A stretch of DNA of 64,000 nt from Acridotheres tristis (lineage: Eukaryota > Chordata > Aves > Passeriformes > Sturnidae), in the NCBI GenBank assembly GCA_037013685.1, contig CM072919.1, positions 51,392,116 to 51,456,115 on the forward strand. Direction: 5' to 3'. Shown here piece by piece: positions 34,495 to 48,480 of this stretch. The notes under the pieces were generated by a model that saw only the letters and a program-made list of their open reading frames with translations, had not been told where the DNA came from and did no database searches. Positions within the stretch are counted from its first letter, which is position 1. Each line of letters starts with the position of its first letter. Made by a program: the position numbers and the translations under genes.

Positions 34495-34561
34495 GTAGGT
34501 AATTGGACTCAATGATCTTACAGGTCTTTTACAACTTAAATGATTATATAATTCTATGATG
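34495..34561 (+). mobile_element. CR1 LINE 3' tail, short fragment
   Basis: 'GTAGGTAATTGGACTCAATGATCTTACAGG' followed by 'TTACAACTTAAATGATTATATAATTCTATGAT' corresponds to the last 60-70 bases of CR1. It is severely 5' truncated and diverged. Confidence 0.8.
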
Positions 34562-37500
34562 CTAATTCCTACCTAGTGTTCCTGTTCTTCTTGGAGTTTA
34601 TGACAAATTTTCCTTTTTCCTGGCACGTAGGCAAAAGCAGGACATGGCTACTTGATGCTTTGGTTGTGTTTAGATTTTTTTATTGGCACAACAGTTTCTA
34701 ATATCGTTTAGAAGTAAAGCAAATTTCTGTCACTTAAGATCAGCAAAAAGGAGAGAGACACAAACCAGTGCCCTACCAATGGATGTTTGCCCTCAACCAA
34801 GATGGAAGACAGAAAGGGCATGGAGAGAGAACAGAAATTGAAATAACTCTTTCCAATCCCACAATAGCTGTGAGTCAGAAAAATACTTCACATGCAGCTC
34901 TTCTAAGCTGTTGCATTCACAACTTTCTCTATTGCACAGGTTCCAGTAAATCCACAATAAAATATGTATTGAACAAACATACTATTGTTCTTAGCTCAGG
35001 ATACACTATTCATAAGCTTTTATTCACTTCCCTCTGGAGATAATTCCTACTTCTTTTTCTTAGAAAAAAAATTTGGTGCCTTATTTTCAAGAACCAGCTC
35101 ATGCCCAGAGACCACTAGAACCCAGGGTGACACCTGTGCTCTCCCTCCCCTCCACACGACCTATAAGTGGCAAGGCAGGAAACTGCAAGAGCACATGTCC
35201 TAGACATAACACAAGTAGATGTCATAGATAACAGACATAATTGTCAGAGTAGTGGGACACACATCACTTTCTTGATTCACTAAGTTACTTCCACCTTAGG
35301 CATGTTCAGTAGGCCAGACTTTTGGAAAAAGGAAACAAATACAGCAATTATTAAAAATTTTTAATATCATAGCTATTGAAAATCACTTTTAATAACATAG
35401 CTTTTATTAAAGGCTAAATATAAATTCCATTTTAGCCAAGGAGTCTGACTGGCAGTTGGCTGTTTGAGAAACAAGATAAATTAATAATCTGTCTCAGCAA
35501 AGACAACAGTCCATTAATACAAGTCGAATGTGTGACCCTACACCAAGCTATCTATAGGAAAAAAAGCCCTTTGACACCCAGGAGCAGCAAAGCTAAATGG
35601 CAGACAATGGATGTGAGATCAAGACTTAAGGATACACAATTATGATTGAGAAACAATTTGCTTAATGCAAATAAGTCACTACTTAAAAACTAGAGAACGC
35701 ACTAATAGATTCAGCTTCAAGGGTAATGTTAACAGTATTGATAACACACTAAAAATAATTTACAGTTTTACTTATTTCTTTATTATCTTATCTGGAGGAT
35801 CTTACTGACAAGTCTGACTTGGTTACAGTGTCTGATGGCTAACTTCAGAAAAACATCATAATCATGTTCCTGTGCTGAAAATCTAAAAACAGAGACTTTT
35901 TTTCCCCCCTTCCTTTTTCCAAATTTCATTTTTAATTGAAATGTTTCTTGGACAAACATATGCTGTTGTAATGATATATTGTAATGGAGTGCAGCTTTCC
36001 AGTATTTTACTCAGGAATATGTATTATGCACTAATCTGATTGCCTTAATTTTGTAGGAAACAGGACTCTATCTGTATGGCACTTCAGTGGCACATAAAGA
36101 TGCAGCTGCTATAAATCACAGAAATGGTGACATTACTGAAGGGAGAGAGAGAGAGCTGCATGTAGCATTTTTCCTGACCTCTTTGCAAAAGAGTCAAGTC
36201 TAGAGTTTAATGAAATGAAATCTCTTTCAAGGGAATCCGAATGAGGCTGCCTCTGCAGCACTCTTCTGGGGAAATTATTTCAGCTGGCCTCTGAGAAGAT
36301 TTACACCTAGGTCTTCAGTGTCAGAAGTTAAGGCAGGCTGCATTCACTACTTGGAGACCTCCTTATCACTTCTTATCCTAAAGCCAGGAGCTGCCTCTGA
36401 AATTGCTTGAAGTTAAAATGGTTTAGGTACAGAAAAGATATAAACAAATTAATAAGAGCCCAAGATCACTATAACTTTCATATCAAAAAGTATTAGCCTA
36501 CCCAGAAATTTCCTGACCATAGCAGGGAAACAGATTAAAGTTATTTTTCACTCAAAAAAAAGGTCAAAGGATGGAGTAAGTTATTTTCTTCTCATTAATA
36601 GTAACAGTTACTCTCTGTATTACAACAGGTCTTATATTAGGCACAATATTCAGTCAGAAAACAGTTTTTCCTGTAGTAAACTGAGAAAACTAACATTTGA
36701 AATTTATTTTTATGATAAAGTTTTCTTTGTTAATTTGGATATTTTTTCTTCAAACTACTAGATCCATCAATAAGAGAACAAATTTCAGTAAAGGATTTGG
36801 TTATTGTTTAATATCATTTGTTACAAAAATTATACTCAAGTAAGTTCCTTTATTACTCAAGCAACTGAACTATTAAAATAATTTTATATTAATAAGGTAC
36901 AACCCTCTTAACAAGATAAAGCAACTGGCACTTTTTTCAGATCTTAGCAAATATTAATAATATACTTAAATTAAATATTTTTATGTATGTCCTAATTTCC
37001 TTAATATTAAAGAACTGCAATATCACAAAAGTACGTGAACATTTATTTGATTAGCTGATCTTTAAAATCACACATTTAAACAGTTTGATTGAAGCTGGGA
37101 AAATACAGTATTTAGGGTATTCAAACATCTAAATACAATGTTTTAAAAGGAAACTACTAAACTTCCTGATTTCTAATAGACAGAAACACCTATTCTTCTG
37201 CAGTACTGTAAATGGTCTGAATTCTTCACCAGAGATTACAGGCAGAAAGGTCAACAATTATGCAAAATAAATGATGGGTTAGAACAATCACTATATCCAG
37301 CTGTTACAAAGTAAGCAGACTCTGTAAGCCTGCCTGCCAGGTGCAGGCCTCTTTTCCCTGCGGGGGTGATCATAATTTCAGAAAACGATGCAGTAAACAA
37401 TATTACTAGATACCCAGGGAAATACCGACCAGTATGTTTGGAAACCTAAGGACCCGCTAAATTGATACAGGGGAAAATATTTTGGCGGATCAGGTTTTAT

Positions 37501-40480
37501 TTAAAAAATTATTTATTTTTATGAAATGCATCTGTAGGAGCACTAAAAAATTATAATCTAAAAATAATCACCTAAAAAATGTCAGGTTTCCTCTTTGTTG
37601 GATGAATCACATTCTGACACGTTTACCTCCACTATTCAATGATCTGCATTCTTGTCACTGTTTGTAAAAAGTCATCTAGTTGTAAGTACAAATATTGAGA
37701 GAATTAAATGCAAAGTACCATCCTATTAGAAATGCTATTTTCCTCTTTGATGGGAAAAAGTGGGTATTTTGTGACTTATATGTTCAAAATTTCTTTGTAT
37801 TTTGAAGGATCAGTTACACAGAGAGCTCTTCATATTCATCTGCTGCTTTTAAAATTCGCCTAGAAGCTTCATCAAACACTTTCGAATAAAAATATATCCA
37901 AAGAAAAGTAGTTCAATTAGGAATTCATGTAAATAGAAGGTTTTACTAGGATTATTGGTTCTCCATGCAACACAGTGAATCCTAAGATTTGGACCCACTC
38001 CCCCTACTAACAAATGACTTCCTGAATAATCATTCCATCCTTTATTTATATTTTTTTACCTTTTTGTACTCAGAAAAAAAAAAGAGGAACCATGGTCAGA
38101 GCCTAACATATGGTACATGGACTTCTGCCAGTGTTTCTCTTTTCTAATTTGAAATGTCCTTCCTGCTGTTTAAATCTTTGGTCAGCCCTAAGAGTACTCA
38201 GCAGTCCTCAGGAATCAGCTGTAGTGCTTTAGGAAATGATTGCTAAAGTACCATTAAAATCAGTGCAGAAATTCACCAGCTACATTTCCTTCTATTTACT
38301 TATTGATGTCAAGGATGTATAACCAGGAACTACAAAAGAATAAAGCATCCCAAGGACCTTCTTGTCCAGGAATATGACTTGAAATGTCTAGAGAATTCAA
38401 GATGCACAGAAATATATCAACAGGTTTGTAAGCGGTGCTTGCCTATTTCTACAGCTGCCAAACATTATTTAAAATGGGAGGTGAATCTGAAGCAGAGGAG
38501 AAATTTGTTAGAAAATATTTTCATGATGTTTCGTGGCTTGGCCTGGCTTCACTGGCTGCAGGATGAACAGTGAATAAAAGATGTGTAGAAAGCCAGACCC
38601 ATGGCTTCCATTGTAAATTTCATTTATTTTACATGTATCCAATGTACCTGGAAATTCCACATTCTTTGGAATCATGAAACCAAACTTTTGTAGCACAAAA
38701 GGAAGAAGCCTTATCAAGGATGAAATGCTGGAGTATCATTTTATTATCAACCTAAAATAAAATAAAAAAAAAAATAAAAGAGAGAGAGGTGGAAGCAGCA
38801 CAGTCTTACACAAAGACTTAAGGTTGGATGAACATCTAGACACATGGGTAAGTAAAGCACCTCTACACAGAAAGTTACCCAATATTGTGAACACAACATT
38901 TAGTCAACAATAAGTCAGTGCCCTTACTGGGTTTGGTTGCAAGCCAAAGCAAGCCTCTGATGTTGCTTGAGCCCCTAGTGCAAGCACTGGCAACAGACCA
39001 CTGTGATCATACACTATCAGTGAGTCTGTCCTAGCAGCCCAGGCTGGTGAGACGCAGCACGGCAGAGAATCACACGGGTAGATTTAAAGGCTCTAAGGGA
39101 ATGTAATGAGGAAGTTGCATGGTTTCTTTGCTTGTTAGGTATCTCTTTATAAATCTGCACCCAAAGTTTGTGGACAAAATCACTCTCACATTCATTGAAA
39201 GCAGTGCTCTGTAGTATTCCCATGAGCCAGGAGGAACAGCAGGCATAACATTTTCCTGAGGGGAAGACTAATCAAGAGTAACCTGACTTATTCCCTTTTT
39301 AAGCAATATCATGATCCCTAGAAGTGTAATGGGGGACCAGAAAAAAAGTTCTCAGATGATATTTTGGCAGTGTGACTTTCCCCTGGCTTTGAAATGATAA
39401 GAACAAGCTTAAATGCAGCCAGGTCTATTTTTCCCCTAGCCAGAAAACAAAGGTCTCAGATCTAAAATGTCACATTTCTTCTTATTTTCAGTTTTCAGAT
39501 TGTAGTCAAAAGCTGAGGCTGGCATTTTGTCTGTAACTCTGATAGTTGCAAGAAAACAAAGGAAAAGCACAAAGGTGTGAGGAAAAAAGGATGAAGTATC
39601 CCTCAGATTTGCTTCCAGTTTCTGGATTTTGGTCACTCATGACTGTTACTGGGCCTTGTGCCACCCAAGTCTTTTGGAGTGCACACTGTCCATGCTGGCT
39701 GTAACCAGCCTTTTCTGCAGTGCCATCAGGGTAAGGAGCACTGTGGGTTCCTGGCCTTTCACCATATGCACAGATGCTTCTAGTTGCTGTGTCAGCTTCT
39801 TCTGCCATCAAAGCTAATCTTTTTTTCTTATCAGAAAGCACTAATATTCCCCTCTAACTGTCCCCAAGCTATATGCTGAGTGTTTTGTTAAGCTACATTA
39901 AATTAAATGCACCTTAAATATTGTGATTATAATAATTTTCCCTATCAGTTTTGGTGTACTGCAGATGAAGATCCATATTAGACAATAATTTTTCTCCCTG
40001 AAATAAACAAATGCATGGTAACATTTTATAAAGACCTGACTTTTTGCCATAGAGAACTGTACCAGGACCAATTTTTTCATAAGCCATTGTAGTTTTGACT
40101 AGCATAGGTATTACTTGCCTTCTGCATTCCTCAGTTGATTGAATCTGGCTCCAGTCTTCTTGAGTTTTGTCATTTCTGTTAGTGAGGATGAAGGAGAGAG
40201 TTAACTCATTAATTCAGGCCTCTGGTGCACAGTGGCAAGTAACGCACTCACACTGATCATCCTGTGAGTACAAACAATTTACAAAGTGGCAAAGGCATTA
40301 TTCTTAACAGCCTTCACTCTGAAACCAAGATGAGACATTGTGGCAACTCTTCCTATTTCTGATTTACATCATTTTGGGGTACAGAATTTGAACAAGCCAA
40401 AAAATTACAATAGAAGAGATTGTTCAACAGCTGGAACAGCTGTTATACAGCTGGAAAACTTTATATCATATATGTTCACA
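34562..40480. other. Unique AT-rich DNA with no recognised gene
   Basis: About 5.9 kb. The 36040-36400 interval and 37310-37500 have more balanced composition and are candidate conserved elements. An A-rich and GA-rich run lies at about 38754-38787. None of the frames resembles a known protein. Confidence 0.5.
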
Positions 40481-40497
40481 TTTCCTGAAGGAAATAA

Positions 40498-40595
40498 TTT
40501 TTTAACAGTCAATGCAAAGTTTTCCTGCTCAAGGCAGGGGTTTGGAATTAGATGATTTTTAAGTTCCTTTCCAAACCAAACCATTCTATGATTCT
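40498..40595 (+). mobile_element. CR1 LINE 3' tail, short fragment
   Basis: 'CTGCTCAAGGCAGGGGTTTGGAATTAGATGATTTTTAAG' then 'CCTTTCCAAACCAAACCATTCTATGATTCTC' matches the end of CR1, including the terminal TTCTATGATT unit. The upstream boundary is approximate. Confidence 0.85.
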
Positions 40596-43500
40596 CTTGT
40601 AAAAGACGTTCTTCTGTCCATTAGACACTATTTAGTTGCTGTTAGAAGCTGAATGGAAAACCAGGGGGGTTATGTTAACATTAAAATTTTCCAATATAAC
40701 TTTTCATTGTTTGAAACACTTCTCACTGAAAATATGAAGATCTTAGCTTAGACAGCATGAGGAAGAAGAAAGAAGAAGACAGAAGCTGCTTAAGTTCTGA
40801 TAAATCAAGATACCAGAGAACATAAGAGGATACACAAACAGATACAGCACTGGCATATTTGCTCATTACTAAGCATAGGCACTTCACAAAATCACTAACT
40901 GTTACTTGTACTGCATGTCCCCACCATTTTCCCCCATTTTCTCCCTGCCACAGTGGAACACATTACATACAATTCTTCTACTACTCTCTCTTTTCTTTGT
41001 TTTCTGGTTTTCTGAAAGCAGGTTTCCACATAAGGATAGCATTTAAATTTGACTATGCAACCTAATAGGAACACAGAGCACAGAAATAAATGCAGTAAGT
41101 GTAATGTATAGCACAAGGAGTCTTCTATCATTTATTTGCCATCATGATTCATTAGGGAAAAACAGGAGAATAAAAAGAAGAAATGGAAAAGTGCTGCCAA
41201 GGTCACCAACATTTTTCTGGTGCAGGATTTCCCCAGGTGAAATTATTTTAATTTACAAATTTGCAAAGATAAAAAAGGCCCTGCTGTGAAAACCACAATA
41301 TTCACTGCAGCGTGTGGTGTTGATGAGCTCCACCAGATGATAACGCAAATTGAAATCTCACATTTCTAAGACCTTTCATTAGTGAGGAAGAAAATCATGT
41401 GAAGAGTTATAATATAGTTAATGGTACTGCAGGGTTGATCTCACTAATTTTACAATTCTGTAACGTGCATAGGTTATCATACTAATTAGCTTTATCTGGA
41501 ATATTAGTCATCTTAATAGAGGGCTTTCATGTTTCCTTTTACTTCAGTTCTAAAGCTTGTAGTTGGATCATTTCAGACTGCAATAAAATTCAAAAATCTC
41601 ACAAAAGAGATCAAAACTGGATAATAGGAATTTAAACAAACCACTCTGCTCTTGGCATACCACCAAAGGGAAACAGCACAAGAGAACTACCCAGTAGTTT
41701 TCAGATTCAAGTATATGAAAGGTACTCCCCAAAAATCAGAAGAAAATGTGGAAAATGCCATATAATACTTTCCATATTTTTGTTATTTGTTTTTGTGATT
41801 TGGGGATTTTTTTGTAATCTCAGATTCATCCTGAAGACTGATTGGTGACAACCAACAACTCTAAAGACTCAACCATATTTAAACTAAAGAGTTCAATTTG
41901 AAACAAGCCATGTTACCAGCAGTGAGTGGCTCTGGCAGAAGGTAAGTGCTAGATCTAGTTCTTCTCGTTACTATTAAGGTTTCCATTTAACATCTACTCA
42001 ACAATGAAAACAACTCCACTGTAAAAAATAGAATCCTAAAAATGCAATCTCACCACTTTGCAAAAAAATTTTTAGAACACAGAGAGTTTTTATGATTGAA
42101 AATTAAATAAAAAATTATAAATGGAAATCATATAATATGCTTGAGTTCATTTAGAAGAAAGCAGTCTTGAGTATTTACATTGACCCATTTGCAAATTGTC
42201 TTGTTCCAAATTGCAACAAATGATAGTTCCGGATACTTCTCTAAGCATCCTGTCACAACTAGAAAACCTCTTCTTTATTACACTTTTTATTTGCTCTTAG
42301 CCCAAAGCTTAAAACTCCAAACCGGAAAGGCAACATTAAATGAAAAAGTAATCATAAGTGATATTGTCAAAATTGTATAGACTTTACTGACAGGAAGAAT
42401 AGTTTAAAAAGAGAGTAACATTGTCTACACAAATAGGCAAGATATGTGGTAGGTTTTGATAAAATCTTTAATTTGATAGAGGATTGTCCTTCATTTTGAT
42501 GGCTGCAAGTTTCATGGGCTCCAAAGAGTTTAGAATTGCCTCAACTTAAAGGCAACTTACTTGCTGACCTATATTCCTTATTGAAAAAAAATGCTTGAAA
42601 GAAAATTTTGTTTATTGGGCAGTCACAAACACAACAGAAGCAGAGTTCTGAGTAAATTTTTGTTAATTAAACAGAAGTTTGGAGAAGATTTGGAAACTTT
42701 TCCCTTATTCCTATTGCTTTGTTAAGGCCACCATAAAATATCATGTTTCCCATGTTAACATGATGAAACATCATAGTGTTGAGGGCAAAGAATCTCCAAT
42801 ATTAATCTGAGTTATTTTTGTTGATGGAGATACCCTCTCATAATCATTTTCCCAGGACAGGAAATGGTGATTTTCCAAATCTGTGTGGTTTGGTTTTGTA
42901 TTTTCTTCAGAAAAGATGGTGACTTTAAGATGAGTTTGGCCATTCCAAAAGTGGAGTAATTTATATGGACAAAAAGACAATGCCTTTATGTATTTAGTAT
43001 CCATATTACAAATATTATTTACTGATTTTAAGTGGCTTAAGGAAACTCAGACAGTAATTTTCTGCAGGTTCATGGCAGATTTTGTTTTCAACGTCACTTT
43101 TAGTGTACCTGTCCCTATAGAAAGATAAATATATTTTTCATCTAGAAAAAAGACAAAGAAACAAAACCTCTCTGGTATATCCCAGCGACCACTCGCCTTG
43201 AGCTGAAAGTGAGAAATGCCAAATATGGGTTAAAAATATTTTCATCTATGGCTCCGTGGGAAAAAAACAAAAAAAGGATGAGACAAGGAGATAAGGGGAA
43301 AACCATAAATCTCTATTTTGATCTTGAGAGTATTAAAACCTCTTGAAAGGACAGAAAAGAGCAAGTCATTTGAAAACAATTTTTTCCAGTTAAACCTATG
43401 GTATTCTTTATTTGTATAAATAATTTTATACACAGGTAAAAGAATCAAAAATGGTACTTAGTTTGGTTTTCCATTGAAGGTTTGTAACGGAGCACACATG

Positions 43501-46500
43501 CTGCTTTTGGAGTTCTGATGTACTCAGTAAGAAACTATCTCAATTAAGTAGGAATCATTGCATTAAAGGAAAGACCTGCTTTACATCATTATTGGAAGGT
43601 CTCCATAAAAATTTTATCTGAAGAACACAAAGATGTTGAGTTATGCTACTGCAAGAAGGTGTTTTAAGCCTCTGCCAGACATGGAAGACCATAAATTTAG
43701 TATTTCATAGTAAGTTATTTGATCATGTTTATGCTGCAAGTTGAGGAATTATTCCTTTAGAAAAACCCAACTGCTGATTTAAAATGTCTGTCAGAAGTTA
43801 ATTGTTTTATTCTGAACACACTGTCTGTTAAGGGACTCATATTTGTAGGCTGGACTGTGCAAATAAAACTGTGGACTTTATTTTCTTGAAATGGTATGGA
43901 AGAAAGTCACTGAAAACAGGAACAAGGGAGTAGAAGTAAGAACAAGGTAGTGGCAGTTGCCTGCTTAAATGACCTCTGTGTGTTCAGCTATCTATCAATC
44001 CTTACTTCAGGGGATATTGCACAGTTTCCTTTGAATAAAATACAGTGAAGGAAAATGTATAGCCCTGACTTTTGGAGTCCTAGGTATTTCTCAGCTCCAT
44101 TTAAACCAATGAATGCAAAGTTCAGACTTAAAATATTTTGTTAAGTTAATAAATCTCTCTTAACGTTTGTGAAAGGGTGAACATAGGAAGCTGAGGTTCC
44201 AGATATTTTTACACAGAGTGGTAAAATGGTAAATATTTATAAAAGCTGGACTGTTCACCTTCCTTCTCAGCCCCGTGGAAGAAGATTTTGTTTGGATGAT
44301 GGGTAAGATATGCTCTGTATACTCACACTAGTTCAATCTGATCAAGTATAGGAAGATGTCTATCTTCGCAACTGAAAAGAAGGGAACAGAAAAGTTAGTT
44401 TGTTTTTTGATCAAAATGCCTAACCTCAAAAGATGCTCAATGTCCTTCACCCTCAGGGGACTGGCTTAGCACACTGCTGAACCAGCCACTAATTGCTTTG
44501 TTAGATTATTTAATTAACCCTGAACAAACTCTCTTAGGGGATGCAAGGGACATTTAGCTAATCTCCCTCTACATGAAAACCTTGACTGGTGAAAGATGAG
44601 AAGGTAGAAAAAGCAGGCTCACTGGAAATTACACTGCTGACATTTTGAAGAGTGAGACCTACCTAACATAGTATTTAATTAGCACAAATATCATTTCACG
44701 CACCTATTTTTAGATTCATTTTTAAAACTTGAGTGTAAGACATTTCACTTCGGAAAGTGACATTGCTTTCCTGTTTCTTATCATCCCATTTATTTCTTGG
44801 CTAAGTCATTGACAGTAGGGGCTGTAACAGCTGAGGAAGGAATGTAGCTACAAATGGTTACCAGGACACCAGTCCATTTGTTTCAAGGGGCAACAGCTGC
44901 CATCGTAACTGTCCACTCAAAAATCTCTTTAAAATGTGATGCACAATGAGATGGTATGACAAGTACCAGCTCTGACAGAGGACAAAGGGAAATAAAACCC
45001 AATTGCCATCTATCATATATAACGCATATTTAGATTGTGCTAAATAACTGCTTTAACTGTAAACATCAGCAAACACAGCATACACTTCAGCACAAATCAG
45101 TGCTTAGTCTTAACAGAAACTCTACTGAAAATAACTGGTTTAGATTCAAGACTGGAAGGAAAAACAATCTGGGTTAAGAAAAGATGCCTCATCTGAGCAG
45201 CCTCATATTTTATTGAGGAGAAAGAAAAAGTTCTAATGTTTTCAGTTTAACTTTTGGAGATTTTGGCAAAGACTTTGGAAATTGCTTCATAACTTAAGAA
45301 CGATTAAAACAAATATGGTATCATACTATCCAGGAAAGCTACTGTAGGATATTTTATTGAACATGTTGGGTCCAGCTGGGGTGAGCAATTATCAAACTGA
45401 TGCCTATGCAGGAATGAAGACCTGCATAACTGAAAGTCTGAACAGCTGCATTTTTTGGGAATTCATGACATATCTGCTAAATTGTAATATCCAAAACATG
45501 GCTCTTTTTTTGAATATATTTATTAGGATATTAAGTATACCAGAATACCCAAAAATGGCCAAGGCAACAATGCAGTGTGCATTTTGAAATTTGAAGTACA
45601 ACAAACTTTAACTGCTTCCTGCTTGGGGATATCTTTCCTTTCATATTTTTCCATAGAAGACAAAAATGGTAGCATCCCACGGACATAGCGTGTATGCACT
45701 CTCATGTGATTTTGAAATGGGTTTTTTCATAATAGTATCTTTTAAAGACAATTATAGTTCTGTGAATAACATCCTCAATGTCCATTAGACTGAAAATACT
45801 AGGAAATTTAGGAATAAACTTACATTATTTTTAAAATTGCTTGCAGAGCCATGAAAAAGTCAAAAGAATAAGTATTCCATGGGTGAGTCAACCCAATCAA
45901 CGGCATAGCATGAAAGCAAGTACTTGGGGCAGTACTGAAATATGAAATCAAGAGCCCTTGACTCTACCATCATTTTCTGTTTCAGTATAAAGAATGACAG
46001 CCCAAGTACCTCAATTAACCTCAGTTTTTATGGCAACTCTCAGACCAATCTGCTACTATTAAAACCTAACTACCTCAGAGTTTCCATGGTAAAAATAACT
46101 ACCTTAATTGTTTTCCAAAAATCAGTTGGAAATTAATTTCAACAACTGGATGGAAACCAACAGATCATACCATCAATACATTGCAAAATATATTTATCCT
46201 TGCATTAAAATCCTCTCCCTATGGGACTCAGATGTTGCTGCTGCCAAAAAGCATGGAAGCAGTTGAGTTGTAGCTATGCCAACCAGGAGACAGCTAGACA
46301 CCGTGACAAATGGCATTCCCTCATGCATGAAAGAAAGGAGAAAACCAAGCATGTTTTTCTGATGTCCAGCCATGGCTACAGGCTCATGTAGGCCACCACC
46401 AGAAGTGTTTGTGAGGATACCAGATATGCCAATTCAGCATGGAAACTTATCTGTATTTTGCCAAGGAGCACAAATTCGAGGCCTAAAGGTTGCCTTGAAT

Positions 46501-48126
46501 TCTGCTGGCAGACAAGCTATGGACACAAAAGCCTTTAGGGCCCTTTTATGCTCCCTTTCCCAGCATTCAATTGTGCTTTCCAGCCAAGATCTCCCAGGTA
46601 ACCTATTAAAAGGGAAAGTGGTAGTGAGTAATGGAAAGATTTTTTGGTGCTTTGGAATGAGATCTGACAACTTATTTCCTCATTGGAATTTTTTTGGCAT
46701 GTTGTAATTTACAAGAAAAGTTTGTACTATGCAGTAAAATGTTGCTGTGGTAATTGATGATAGTGTAAATATAATTTCCTAATTTATTCCATGTTTCTGC
46801 CAACCTTATTTTTCTAGCTGGTCTTATATTTTATTGGCTATTAGAATAGAATATGGAGAGTGTCTTTTATTATTCCATGAAGAAAGATATTCAAAATTTT
46901 GCAGTATAAATCCTCTGCTTTTCTAATGCTGCCTCTCTGCTGCAGTTCAGTCATCAGAATAAGAAATAAGCTTATGCCAGTGTTAGGGTTTAACTAGCAA
47001 TGAATTTAACTTTATTGCGATATTTATGAAAGCTTTTAAAATTGTGGTTAAGAGGAAATCTTCCATGTCGTTTCAGTCAATATTTTCTGAGAAGGAGGAC
47101 TTTAAAAAGTGGTGAAGTTATAAGTTTTTTCCTCATACCTCAGATTTCTCTGCCTTTCTCTTCAGCTCTTTCCCCAAGTCCTTCCTTAGTGTCCCAGTGG
47201 TCTTGGGAAATTGGGGTTTTCTGGTGTTCAACTGTATTTTTAGCAAAGACATATCCATGTTACCTATAAGATAAGCAAGGAGTTTGAAAACTGGGACCAA
47301 GAAGCCTCAGGCAGTTTCCAGGCCATTGCAAGTACAGCAATTATTACCAGTAGTACAGTAGCTGTGAGAGTTGTTATTTGACTTTATCCAATTGCACTTG
47401 GAGCTCTTAAGAACCAGTTTGTAAACTGCTCCTGTGCTGAGGTATGCTTCTTGGGATTGACAGAAAACTGGATCTTGAGCACAGTTTTCCAAACTACTCT
47501 CCTTCCTTTTCAGAGGAGAAAATCAAGTGTGCAAGGAAGCTAGAGAATATTAGCATGGCAGCAAAATAAATTGTGTTTGATTAACGACCTATAAATGCAA
47601 TAGAGACTGCTCGTTTGGGGCATATTCTGAGGTGTCTTCCACTGGCTGAGAATTCCTGTGTACTCAAAGGTATTTTTCAGGGGAAGATCTTCAATGGTTT
47701 AAATTATTTTTTCTGGAGAGGTAAAGTTCTGATAATCTAATATCTGAGGAAAAAGGAAATTTTACTCACAGTCTGGAATAAGTAATGGTTTTCTCTTCCC
47801 CCAATAGCTCTCTCAGTTGTAGCCCACTTGAACAGTCCTGAAAAACAGGAATTTCTTTCCTAACCTCTGTCTTTCAAGGATTTTATTCTCATAGCTGGAC
47901 TTTATATCCTGCTCATTCTTACCTGCTTTCCTTGTGCCCTACCCATGCTGTATTTCTATCTGCATCTGAGGAGGCCTAGAAAGTACCAGCCTACACTTCC
48001 CAGGAGCTGCATAATTAGAAAACTCTCCAACAGACAGTAAGGTGTGAATGAGAACCCCTTGGTTCTGGGGACTATATACAGAATGTCAATATCCTGGAAA
48101 GGAAAGGTTTAGCCATTTGGTTTATG
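40596..48126. other. Unique AT-rich DNA with no recognised gene
   Basis: About 7.5 kb. A possible remnant of a CR1 tail is at 41425-41464, too diverged to call. The longest frame here (46372-46707, 111 codons) resembles no family I know and lacks a plausible gene context. I see no RNA gene. Confidence 0.5.
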
Positions 48127-48380
48127 TCATAGAATTATGGAATGCTTTTTTGTTGGAAGGAGCCATCAAGATAATTTCATTCCAAACCAGGAACACCTTT
48201 CACTAGACCAGATTTTTCAACTTCCTGCCCTTGAGCACTTCCTAGGATAGGGCACCCACAACTCCTCTGGCAACCTGTTCCAGTATCTCACCATCCTCAC
48301 AGTAAAGAATTTCTTCCTAATATCTAACCTAAACCTGCGTTCTTTCAGTTTATACCTATTACACCTTGTCCTACCACTAC
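48127..48380 (-). mobile_element. CR1 LINE 3' end, antisense
   Basis: Starts with the reversed tail ATAGAATTATGGAATG, then 'TTCACTAGACCAGATTTTTC', 'CACAACTCCTCTGGCAACCTG', 'CAGTATCTCACCATCCTCAC' and 'AAGAATTTCTTCCTAATATCTAA' in CR1 order, ending in 'ACACCTTGTCCTACCACTAC'. It is non-coding. Confidence 0.93.
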
Positions 48381-48480
48381 ATAGAATCACAGAATGACCT
48401 GAGTTTGAAGGGACCCTAAAGATCATCTAGTTCCAACCCCCTGACATAGGTATATTTAGACAGGGAACTTGCCACCAAAC
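48381..48480 (-). mobile_element. Second CR1 3' end, abutting the first
   Basis: ATAGAATCACAGAATGACCT starts a new reversed CR1 tail exactly where the first element is interrupted. It continues with 'AAAGATCATCTAGTTCCAAC' and fades near 48480. It is either a second insertion into the first copy or two adjacent truncated copies. Confidence 0.85.

Noticed and set aside
46372..46707. 111-codon frame
   Set aside because: No family resemblance, no promoter or splice context, and a length expected by chance in 64 kb of six-frame sequence.
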